A DNA stretch of 10,333 nt from an uncultured Oscillospiraceae bacterium (GTDB lineage Bacteria > Bacillota > Clostridia > Oscillospirales > Oscillospiraceae): contig CAKTKX010000031.1 in NCBI GenBank assembly GCA_934572365.1, forward strand, positions 1 through 10,333, in the 5' to 3' direction. The position numbers were made by a program, and so were the translations under genes. The notes under the pieces were generated by a model that was not told the origin of the DNA, did no database searches, and saw nothing but the letters and a program-made list of their open reading frames with translations. The stretch's first letter is position 1. Each line of letters opens with the position of its first letter. Positions 1 to 5,420 of the stretch are shown piece after piece.

Positions 1-962
1 TAGCCCATGGCGGTGACGGCGGAGATGGTGTCGTTGCCGCCGTTGGCAGCCAGTGCCTCGGAGCTGGCGTTGATGTACTCCTTGATGCCCGTATCAAACT
101 CGGGAGAACCGCCCTCCTGATAGAAGGTGGAAACATACAGCTGCAGGTCGGTACCCTTGATGGCTTCCAGAACCATGTTGTCGTCCAGGGTGTCGGAGCC
201 GAGGAAGGGAGCCTCAATGCCAAGAGACGCGGCCTGGGTGATGATCTGCACGGCGTAGGCGATGGAGACGGGGGTGAAGATAACGTCCGCGCCCTCGCTC
301 TTGGCCTTGTTCAGGTAGGAGCCGAAGTCGGAGTTGCCGGTGGGGAAGGAGTCGGTGATGACCTTGCCGCCCGCGGCCTCAAAGACCTTGGTGAAGAAGG
401 CGATCAGACCCTGGTCATACTCGTTGCCGCTCTCGCCCAGGCAGTAGGCGGTCTTGGCGCTGAACTTGCTCACGGCGAAGTTGGCCAGAACGTCGGCCTG
501 GAAGTTATCCAGGAAGCAGATACGGAAGTAGTAGCTATTGCCGGCGGTAACGTTGGGGTTGGTGCAGGTCACGCCGATGGCGGGGATGCCGGCCTCTTCA
601 AACTTGGGGCCGCCGGCCATGGAAACGCCGGAACCGTAGGAGCCCAGAACCACGGACACGCCCGCGCTGACCAGAGAGGAAGCGGCGGAGGGAGCCTTGT
701 CGGTGGAAGAGCCGTTGTCGCCGTAGACCAGCTCGACCTTGTAGGTCTCGCCGCCCAGGGTGACGGTGGGTTCCTGGCTGTTGGCGTACTGCATGCCCAG
801 AATCTCCTTCTTGCCGCCGGAAGCGGAATCGCCGGAAGAAGGCTCGAACACGCCGATCTTGACGACCTTCTCGCCGGAAGCGGAACCGCTGCCGGAAGAA
901 GAGCAGGCGCACAGGGACAGAGCCATGCACAATACTAAGATAACAGCAATTACTCTTTTCAT
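1..962 (-). CDS. Branched-chain amino acid-type ABC transporter substrate-binding lipoprotein (5' part, runs off left edge)
   Basis: Binds a small solute, probably an amino acid, outside the membrane and hands it to an ABC permease. The first 320 codons are present; the C-terminus lies beyond position 1. The protein starts MKRVIAVILVLCMALSLCAC: a Lys/Arg start, a hydrophobic stretch and a lipobox (L17-C18-A19-C20), so C20 should be lipidated. A Ser/Gly-rich linker follows, then VVKIGVFEPSSGD at about residues 33-45, the typical first strand of the LivK/Peripla_BP_6 fold. Further family-like segments include GVSVVLGSYGSG, GIPAIGVTCTNP and, at the edge, SAVTAMGY. The start at 962 is supported by GGAGG at 971-975, 8 nt upstream. 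It is divergent from the MarR-citrate synthase operon. The family is clear. The ligand is inferred, because relatives also bind amides, urea or aromatic acids. Confidence 0.9.
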   Translation of the reverse strand, partial: MKRVIAVILVLCMALSLCACSSSGSGSASGEKVVKIGVFEPSSGDSASGGKKEILGMQYANSQEPTVTLGGETYKVELVYGDNGSSTDKAPSAASSLVSAGVSVVLGSYGSGVSMAGGPKFEEAGIPAIGVTCTNPNVTAGNSYYFRICFLDNFQADVLANFAVSKFSAKTAYCLGESGNEYDQGLIAFFTKVFEAAGGKVITDSFPTGNSDFGSYLNKAKSEGADVIFTPVSIAYAVQIITQAASLGIEAPFLGSDTLDDNMVLEAIKGTDLQLYVSTFYQEGGSPEFDTGIKEYINASSEALAANGGNDTISAVTAMG

Positions 963-1028
963 TTTCTTATCCTCCATTCCAAAAGCAGCATCCATAGTCA
1001 GTGGACATCTGTTTTTGTGATATGGAAA

Positions 1029-1057
1029 ATTATATATGAATTTTCCCCAAATTGCAA
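1029..1057 (-). promoter_or_regulatory. Predicted sigma-A promoter for the substrate-binding lipoprotein
   Basis: Read on the minus strand, -35 TTGCAA (1057-1052) and -10 TATAAT (1034-1029) are separated by 17 nt. The -10 is perfect and the -35 matches four of six consensus bases. Transcription would start near 1022, about 60 nt before the start codon. The -35 lies inside the palindrome AATTGCAATT (1050-1059), a possible repressor site. Predicted by eye only. Confidence 0.6.
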
Positions 1058-1059
1058 TT
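1050..1059. promoter_or_regulatory. 10-bp palindrome AATTGCAATT over the lipoprotein -35 element (operator candidate)
   Basis: This is a perfect 10-bp palindrome covering the -35 hexamer of the minus-strand promoter. A related word, AAATTGCGAT, follows at 1062-1071. MarR-family dimers bind short AT-rich palindromes near promoters and a MarR gene is divergent here, so this is a plausible operator. AT-rich DNA produces such palindromes by chance, so confidence is low. Confidence 0.3.
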
Positions 1060-1131
1060 GTAAATTGCGATAGAATTTAATGGTCGATCATTCATTTTTT
1101 GTTCAAATTTTACAAGCTCTTTTTCGGTTTA

Positions 1132-1160
1132 TTGACAAGATCACCCGCGCCTGTTATAAT
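1132..1160 (+). promoter_or_regulatory. Perfect consensus sigma-A promoter for the MarR-citrate synthase-MarR operon
   Basis: TTGACA (1132-1137) and TATAAT (1155-1160) match the consensus at all twelve positions, with the ideal 17-nt spacer. Transcription is predicted to start near 1167, about 220 nt before the first MarR start codon. A promoter this strong usually needs a repressor, which fits an operon that begins and ends with repressor-type genes. Confidence 0.85.
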
Positions 1161-1162
1161 TC

Positions 1163-1175
1163 CTAACAACGTTAG
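1163..1175. promoter_or_regulatory. Inverted repeat CTAAC-N3-GTTAG at the predicted transcription start (operator candidate)
   Basis: CTAAC (1163-1167) and GTTAG (1171-1175) form a perfect 5-bp dyad around AAC, beginning 2 nt after the -10 element and covering the expected start of transcription. A bound repressor here would block open-complex formation. The position suits a MarR-family autorepressor operator. The half-sites are short and assignment to either flanking MarR protein is inference. Confidence 0.4.
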
Positions 1176-1376
1176 CGAACTTCATTTTTTGCATAGCCCC
1201 GAATGGTTTCCCCGTTTTGTAAATCCGGTGTTTTCTTCCCCGGTGTTTGCTCCGTTCCCCGGAGAAAGCTTTGCCGGATTGTGAATGTTTGCCAAAAGGG
1301 TCGACCCCCGTGATGCAATGTCGCTTTCAAAAACTTGCAATCTCCGGCGAATTTCCGCCGGTAACCCACCTAAGAA

Positions 1377-1381
1377 AAGGA
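1377..1381 (+). promoter_or_regulatory. Ribosome binding site fixing the first MarR start
   Basis: AAGGA ends 8 nt before ATG 1390, the normal spacing. The in-frame ATG at 1384 would have only 2 nt, and the in-frame ATG at 1285 has no suitable site upstream. This selects 1390. Confidence 0.6.
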
Positions 1382-1389
1382 CGATGCCA

Positions 1390-1884
1390 ATGAAAAATCA
1401 ACACGAAGTGGAAAAACTGGCCTATGCGATGACCCGTCAGCGCTACTTGCTGAACCGGGACATCGTGCACGACCTGTTCACGGAGCTGTCCCTTTCCGAC
1501 TACATTGCCCTCCACAGCATTGCGGAAGCTGCCGGTCAGGGTGGGTCAGCGGAGCAAACCTACCTGCGGGATTTGGCCGAGCGACTGGAAATGCCCATAC
1601 CCAAGACTTCCAAAATGATCCGCAAGCTTCACGAGCGGGGGCTGGTATTCTGGTCCCACAGCGGCGACGGGCGCGACGGCACCTACGTCGTCATCACCGA
1701 TTCCGGCGTCCGGGCCATGGAGCGGCAGGCAAATATCCTGAACGCCTACTACAGCCGGGTGATCGAGGCCTTCGGCTATGAAAATCTAAAGAGCCTTCTG
1801 GAGCAGATTTCCCGTCTGGAGGATGTTATGAACGAAGTATTTACGAAAGGAGCGGCCAGCCATGGACTTGACCCAGTTAAATGA
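1390..1884 (+). CDS. MarR-family winged-helix transcriptional regulator (first of two flanking citrate synthase)
   Basis: A 164-residue protein, normal for MarR dimers that bind palindromic operators and release them on ligand binding or oxidation. The helix-turn-helix spans about residues 58-82 (YLRDLAERLEMPIPKTSKMI, then the recognition helix). The wing follows at about 86-104 with the family signature GDGRDGTYVVIT. N- and C-terminal helices (about 5-30 and 112-152) should form the dimer interface. I see no cysteine pair suggesting redox sensing. The reading frame is open back to 1285, but the Shine-Dalgarno at 1377-1381 supports ATG 1390. The stop at 1882-1884 lies 23 nt inside the citrate synthase gene, so the two are probably translationally coupled. 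It is likely an autoregulator of the consensus promoter at 1132-1160. The target and ligand are unknown. Confidence 0.88.
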   Translation: MKNQHEVEKLAYAMTRQRYLLNRDIVHDLFTELSLSDYIALHSIAEAAGQGGSAEQTYLRDLAERLEMPIPKTSKMIRKLHERGLVFWSHSGDGRDGTYVVITDSGVRAMERQANILNAYYSRVIEAFGYENLKSLLEQISRLEDVMNEVFTKGAASHGLDPVK

Positions 1885-3193
1885 CTACACAATCCGCAGC
1901 GAGGCGGTGTGCCGCCGGAACGACACCATCTCCCCCCGGCTGTACGACGAGTACGGCGTCAAGAAGGGGCTTCGGGACGAAAACGGCAACGGCGTTCTCG
2001 CCGGGCTGACGAACATTTCCAAGATCACGTCCTCCAAAATCGTGGACGGCAAAAAGGTTCCCTGCGACGGTCAGCTCTGGTACCGGGGCTACCGGGTGGA
2101 AGACCTGATCGGCAGCCTCGGGGAAACGGAGCTTGGCTACGAGAAAATCGCCTACCTTCTGCTTATGGGGCAGCTGCCGGACAGCGCCGCCGCGGAGGAA
2201 TTCCGGACACTGCTGGGCGAGTGCAGAACCCTTCCCACCAACTTCACCCGGGACGTCATTATGAAAGCCCCCGGCAAGGACATCATGAACTCCATGACCC
2301 GGGGCATTCTCACCCTGGCGTCCTATGACGAGCGCGCCATCGACACCAGCGTCAGCAATTCCCTCCGGCAGTGCATCCAGCTGATTGCCGAGTTCCCGCT
2401 GCTGGCCGTTTACGGATACCACGCCTACAATTACTATGAAAATATGGACAGCATGGTCATTCACCGGCCTGACCCCGCCCTTTCCACGGCGGAAAACCTT
2501 CTGATGATGCTCCGCCCCAACAAAAAATACACCGCCACGGAGGCAAAGGTTCTGGACACGGCGCTGATTCTCCACATGGAGCACGGCGGCGGCAACAATT
2601 CCACCTTCACCACCCGGGTCATCACCTCCTCCGGCTCCGACACCTATTCCACCATCGCGGCGGCCATGTCCTCCCTGAAGGGTCCCAAGCACGGCGGCGC
2701 CAACATTAAGGTCATGGAAATGATGGAGGACATCCGCCTGCACGTCTCCGACTGCTCGGACAAGGAGGCTCTGGCGGATTATCTCGCAAAGATCATCAAC
2801 AGGGACGCCTTCGACCGGAAGGGGCTTGTATACGGCATGGGTCACGCCATCTATTCCCTGTCCGACCCCAGAGAGCGGATTTTCAAGGGCTATGTGGAAA
2901 AGCTCGCCGCCGAAAAGGGGCGCGGGGACGACCTGACGCTGTACCGCAACGTGGAGGAGCTTGCCCCTCAGCTGATCGCGAAGCACCGGCGGATTTACAA
3001 GGGCGTCAGCCCCAACGTGGACTTTTACAGCGGCTTTGTCTACGACATGCTGGGAATCCCCCAGGAGCTGTACACGGCCATGTTCGCCGTGGCGAGAATC
3101 GTGGGATGGAGCGCCCACCGGATTGAGGAACTAATCTGCATGGATAAGATCATCCGTCCGGCGTACATGAGCGTCATGGAAGAACGGGAGTGA
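1862..3193 (+). CDS. gltA: Citrate synthase (citrate/2-methylcitrate synthase family)
   Basis: Condenses acetyl-CoA with oxaloacetate to citrate and CoA in the cytoplasm. A 2-methylcitrate synthase using propionyl-CoA cannot be excluded from sequence. The 443 residues are full length. The catalytic triad is visible: H277 in GPKHGGAN, H328 in YGMGHAIY and D387 in NVDFYSG. Other family segments are HMEHGGGNNSTFTTRV and, near the C-terminus, ARIVGWSAHRIEEL. It belongs to the si-type (GltA/CitZ) fold, not the unrelated Re-citrate synthase of some clostridia. The start at ATG 1862 has AAAGGAG at 1846-1852, 9 nt upstream, inside the preceding MarR gene. No aconitase or isocitrate dehydrogenase gene is adjacent, unlike many citrate synthase operons; instead MarR genes lie on both sides. 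The symbol denotes family membership and does not settle the substrate. Confidence 0.95.
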   Translation: MDLTQLNDYTIRSEAVCRRNDTISPRLYDEYGVKKGLRDENGNGVLAGLTNISKITSSKIVDGKKVPCDGQLWYRGYRVEDLIGSLGETELGYEKIAYLLLMGQLPDSAAAEEFRTLLGECRTLPTNFTRDVIMKAPGKDIMNSMTRGILTLASYDERAIDTSVSNSLRQCIQLIAEFPLLAVYGYHAYNYYENMDSMVIHRPDPALSTAENLLMMLRPNKKYTATEAKVLDTALILHMEHGGGNNSTFTTRVITSSGSDTYSTIAAAMSSLKGPKHGGANIKVMEMMEDIRLHVSDCSDKEALADYLAKIINRDAFDRKGLVYGMGHAIYSLSDPRERIFKGYVEKLAAEKGRGDDLTLYRNVEELAPQLIAKHRRIYKGVSPNVDFYSGFVYDMLGIPQELYTAMFAVARIVGWSAHRIEELICMDKIIRPAYMSVMEERE

Positions 3194-3203
3194 TTTTGGC
3201 AGC

Positions 3204-3629
3204 ATGGACTATTCGTTGCTTGCCGGGCAGCTTCTCAGCGTGCAGGCGAATCTCCTGCAAGTCCCGGCCTACCGGCAGCTTTCCAAGATGGTGCGGGGCG
3301 AGCTGTTCGTTCTGAACTATCTCGCCACCCACGAAGCGGCGATCCATCCCAAGGAACTCAGTAAAAAGATGTCCGTCAGCACCGCCCGCATCACTTCTCT
3401 TCTGCATCACATGGAGGAAAAGGGACTGATCGCCCGCTCCTCCGATTTAAGCGACAACCGGCAGATTTTCGTCCGGCTGACGGAAAACGGGGTAACTGCG
3501 ATACAAAAAACCCGGGCGGAGGTCATCTCCCGGGTATCGTCCCTGCTGGAAGCCCTCGGCCCGGAGGACGCCCGGGAATATATCCGCATTCAGGAAAAGA
3601 TTCTGGACAATTTCCTGGGAAACCTCTAA
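3204..3629 (+). CDS. MarR-family transcriptional regulator (second, downstream of citrate synthase)
   Basis: A 141-residue winged-helix protein. The helix-turn-helix covers about residues 49-73 (PKELSKKMSVSTARITSLLH) and the wing about 76-92, with the classic acidic/Arg wing motif SDNRQIFVRLTENG (D84, R86). Flanking helices would make the dimer. It is not a close copy of the first MarR protein: the recognition helices differ, so they probably bind different operators. ATG 3204 lies 10 nt after the citrate synthase stop, and GGGAGTG at 3187-3193 serves as a weak ribosome site, so it is in the same operon. Its TAA stop (3627-3629) falls inside the left arm of the long inverted repeat at 3627-3687. 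Target and ligand are unknown. Confidence 0.88.
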   Translation: MDYSLLAGQLLSVQANLLQVPAYRQLSKMVRGELFVLNYLATHEAAIHPKELSKKMSVSTARITSLLHHMEEKGLIARSSDLSDNRQIFVRLTENGVTAIQKTRAEVISRVSSLLEALGPEDAREYIRIQEKILDNFLGNL

Positions 3630-3687
3630 AGCAACACCGCACAATTGTGTCTGAAACTCGCGGACACAATTGTGCGGTGTTGCCTTA
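3627..3687. repeat. Long near-perfect inverted repeat between convergent genes (terminator or dispersed hairpin element)
   Basis: Arms 3627-3651 and 3663-3687 pair at 24 of 25 positions, including a perfect 21-bp core (3631-3651 with 3663-3683); the loop is 11 nt. Each arm carries the inner palindrome CACAATTGTG (3640-3649 and 3665-3674). The element sits between the second MarR gene (+) and the membrane glucosyltransferase gene (-), so it probably ends transcription from both sides. Neither side has a proper T-run, so it is not a textbook intrinsic terminator. Its length and symmetry also fit a small dispersed hairpin element. It supplies the MarR stop codon. Confidence 0.75.
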
Positions 3688-3700
3688 ACAGCCCCTCTTC

Positions 3701-5248
3701 TTATCCGAAATTCACAGCGATAAAGTCATCAAATTCTCGAATGCAGCCTTCGCTGGGCCAGGCAGGCATTCCTTCGGCATCTGTTTGAGCCTTCCGAGCC
3801 AGTTCTGTGGTGGGGCTGACCAGAAAATCGTAGCCGTATAACCGGAACAGATCAGCGGCAAAGGTAGGACAGTATCCAATGACGGTGTTGCCGCACCAGT
3901 AAATTACGGAATTTCCGTTCACGTCCCCGCCGGGATACAGCCGGGTCACCAGATATCCGCTGTCATCGGCCCAGTGGTCAGGACAGTTCGTGAAAATCAC
4001 CGGCTTGGAAAGATCATAGCCATCCAGAAGCCTTGTTGCCAATGTGTGAACCACGTAGGATTCCTTCTCACTGCGGACGTAATCGTTGAAGAACCACCGA
4101 TTCATATCCGCAGACTGGATGAGCATCAGCAGGCAGATGCCAACGGCGGCAGCGGTTTTCAGAAGTCGCTTTGATTGGCACCAGGCAGTAATCAGCAGCG
4201 TCAAAAAGCCGGTATAGAAACAAAAGGTCTGGGCAATCCGGGGATGGAAGCTACCATAGATGATATGTATGAAGAAATTACTCAGAAACAGGGCAAGGAA
4301 ACAGAGCAGCAACCAGAAATTTTTCTTTTTTGCTGCCAGCCACACCATCAGCAGCCCTCCCGCACCAGTGAGCGCACAGAAAATCCAAATAGGATAGTAG
4401 CGCACCTGCAGAGACTGACGGAAATATTCGGCGATTCCCAGGAGGGCGTCAGAAAAGACCCGGAAAAAGCCCTTCTCCGAAGTGTCCCACGCGGTATAAG
4501 GAGAAGTAGTGCGGACATATCCGGACAGGTGCTGCACCGCGGCCACCAATGCATAGTAGGACATAACGGCAACGATCAGCACAAGCGCAAATCCAAGTCC
4601 GTGTTTCAGCAGGGACAGAAATCCCCATTTCTCCGGGTCTTTCAGAATTTCCAGAATAAGGATGGCAAAAACCCCGCAGACATACAAAAAGAGAAAGGAT
4701 TCGTAGCTGGCAATGGTGACCATCCCTAGAAGCACTGCCGGAAACGCCGCCCGCCTCTCGCCGCAGACAAACCATCGCGCATACAATAAAGACATGGGGC
4801 AACAGCAGAAAGAGGTCGTCGTGGCAAGAACATCCAGGGAATACAAGAATTTTTCCACATTGATGGAGCAGCTGAGATAGATAGCTGCGAAGGCAGCCAA
4901 AGCGCCAACCGGGAGCTTTCCCTCACATACCGTCTGGAAGAGTCCACAGAACAGCAAGGCGGACAGACAAAAGAGAGAGGCGCCCACAAACTCCGTGAAA
5001 AACGGAATAAAGGCAACGAACCGAGTAACCGTGTTCAGCAGCACATGCAGCAGCCGCCCCTGACGGATCATGTTCCAGGAGCCGTCACTGTAGAGGTAAA
5101 AATTTCGGGCAACATCATCAACGCCGATGGACTGGTGGGTAACGGCAAAGCCATAGCACAGAATCGTTACAAACAGGGCAGTAAAGACCAGTACCCGGTT
5201 TTGCAGCACATCCCGAAAATAATCTGTTTTTTGTATATTTTTCTTCAT
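3701..5248 (-). CDS. Multi-pass membrane protein, GtrII-type glucosyltransferase-like
   Basis: A 515-residue membrane protein. Hydrophobic segments lie at about residues 18-38, 80-104, 112-130, 143-160, 168-200, 214-238, 286-305, 311-332, 342-356 and 364-380, followed by a soluble C-terminal domain of about 130 residues. After the first membrane segment comes SIGVDDVARNF (D44, D45) and then IRQGRLLHVL (G64, R65), an Asp-Asp plus Gly-Arg arrangement typical of GtrII-like transferases that use a lipid-linked sugar outside the membrane. SYESFLFLYV (181-190) also fits the family. I infer that it adds glucose or a similar sugar to a surface polymer. ATG 5248 has GAGG at 5255-5258; the frame is open to ATG 5347, which has no ribosome site. 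The gene appears less GC-rich than its neighbours, and no GtrA/GtrB partner is adjacent, so it may have been acquired alone. The family assignment is moderate; the acceptor is unknown. Confidence 0.72.
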   Translation of the reverse strand: MKKNIQKTDYFRDVLQNRVLVFTALFVTILCYGFAVTHQSIGVDDVARNFYLYSDGSWNMIRQGRLLHVLLNTVTRFVAFIPFFTEFVGASLFCLSALLFCGLFQTVCEGKLPVGALAAFAAIYLSCSINVEKFLYSLDVLATTTSFCCCPMSLLYARWFVCGERRAAFPAVLLGMVTIASYESFLFLYVCGVFAILILEILKDPEKWGFLSLLKHGLGFALVLIVAVMSYYALVAAVQHLSGYVRTTSPYTAWDTSEKGFFRVFSDALLGIAEYFRQSLQVRYYPIWIFCALTGAGGLLMVWLAAKKKNFWLLLCFLALFLSNFFIHIIYGSFHPRIAQTFCFYTGFLTLLITAWCQSKRLLKTAAAVGICLLMLIQSADMNRWFFNDYVRSEKESYVVHTLATRLLDGYDLSKPVIFTNCPDHWADDSGYLVTRLYPGGDVNGNSVIYWCGNTVIGYCPTFAADLFRLYGYDFLVSPTTELARKAQTDAEGMPAWPSEGCIREFDDFIAVNFG

Positions 5249-5254
5249 TTCATG

Positions 5255-5258
5255 CCTC
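5255..5258 (-). promoter_or_regulatory. Ribosome binding site deciding the membrane glucosyltransferase start
   Basis: GAGG on the minus strand lies 6 nt before ATG 5248, giving the start MKKNIQKTDYF just ahead of the first membrane segment. This shortens the maximal open frame by 33 residues that are not conserved-looking. Confidence 0.55.
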
Positions 5259-5273
5259 GCAGAATTTTTATCC

Positions 5274-5302
5274 AGTATACCATTCGAGAACGGAAAAAAC
5301 AA
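5274..5302 (-). promoter_or_regulatory. Possible promoter for the membrane glucosyltransferase gene
   Basis: On the minus strand, TTGTTT (5302-5297) and TATACT (5279-5274) are separated by 17 nt. The -10 matches five of six bases and the -35 three of six. Transcription would start near 5267 with a leader of about 20 nt. A farther alternative -10 (TATAAC, 5367-5362) lacks a good -35. Confidence 0.35.
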
Positions 5303-5340
5303 GGTGGCACCTTTGTTTTTTATCCGATAACATTTTCCTC

Positions 5341-5369
5341 TGTACATTTTGGGATTTCCGTGTTATACT
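5341..5369 (+). promoter_or_regulatory. Promoter of the Y-family polymerase/YolD operon
   Basis: TGTACA (5341-5346) and TATACT (5364-5369) are separated by 17 nt. The -35 matches four of six consensus bases and the -10 five of six, and TG at 5361-5362 makes an extended -10. Transcription should start near 5376. The LexA-like box follows immediately. Confidence 0.65.
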
Positions 5370-5383
5370 AGCGTTGCGATAAT

Positions 5384-5397
5384 CGAAATTATGTTTG
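5384..5397. promoter_or_regulatory. LexA (SOS) box-like operator upstream of the Y-family polymerase
   Basis: CGAAATTATGTTTG resembles the Gram-positive LexA box CGAAC-N4-GTTCG, with exact half-site spacing and one mismatch in each half (CGAAA and GTTTG). It begins about 8 nt after the predicted transcription start, where bound LexA would block transcription. The downstream gene is a translesion polymerase, a classic SOS target, which strengthens the call. Binding is inferred. Confidence 0.6.
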
Positions 5398-5402
5398 CAA
5401 TT

Positions 5403-5410
5403 AAAGGAGG
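5403..5410 (+). promoter_or_regulatory. Ribosome binding site deciding the polymerase start
   Basis: AAAGGAGG ends 10 nt before ATG 5421. The upstream in-frame ATG at 5349 would begin inside the promoter spacer and has no ribosome site, so 5421 is the start. Confidence 0.8.
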
Positions 5411-5420
5411 CCGCGCCGGA

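Larger units (their letters stand above)
1161..1389 (+). other. Long untranslated leader of the MarR-citrate synthase operon
   Basis: This leader of about 220 nt holds no convincing gene. It contains a direct repeat CCGGTGTTT (1225-1233 and 1240-1248), a perfect 10-bp palindrome GGGTCGACCC (1298-1307), and a stem-loop with arms CCGGCG (1344-1349) and CGCCGG (1356-1361) around a 6-nt loop, ending 15 nt before the Shine-Dalgarno. I recognise no known riboswitch and no T-box motif, and no hairpin here is followed by a T-run. It may hold extra operator sites or a structure affecting translation. Confidence 0.5.

Noticed and set aside
1099..1284. Small plus-strand frame of 61 codons in the intergenic region
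   Set aside because: It starts upstream of the predicted transcription start and runs through the promoter; there is no ribosome site.
1285..1389. N-terminal extension of the first MarR protein from ATG 1285
   Set aside because: No ribosome site lies at proper distance, and the extra 35 residues are Arg/Pro-rich and precede the normal MarR N-terminus. AAGGA before 1390 gives a standard start.
1877..3118. Minus-strand open frame of 413 codons antisense to citrate synthase
   Set aside because: A low-complexity Gly/Val/His-rich product with no recognisable fold. The plus strand encodes an intact citrate synthase with all catalytic residues.
4175..4729. Plus-strand frame of 184 codons antisense to the membrane glucosyltransferase
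   Set aside because: A Gln/Lys/Asn-rich product typical of the complement of a membrane protein gene; no domain or ribosome site.
5268..5333. Possible 21-codon leader peptide on the minus strand before the membrane protein gene
   Set aside because: A GAGG lies only a few nt before its ATG (5333), but there is no attenuator structure, and such short frames are frequent by chance.
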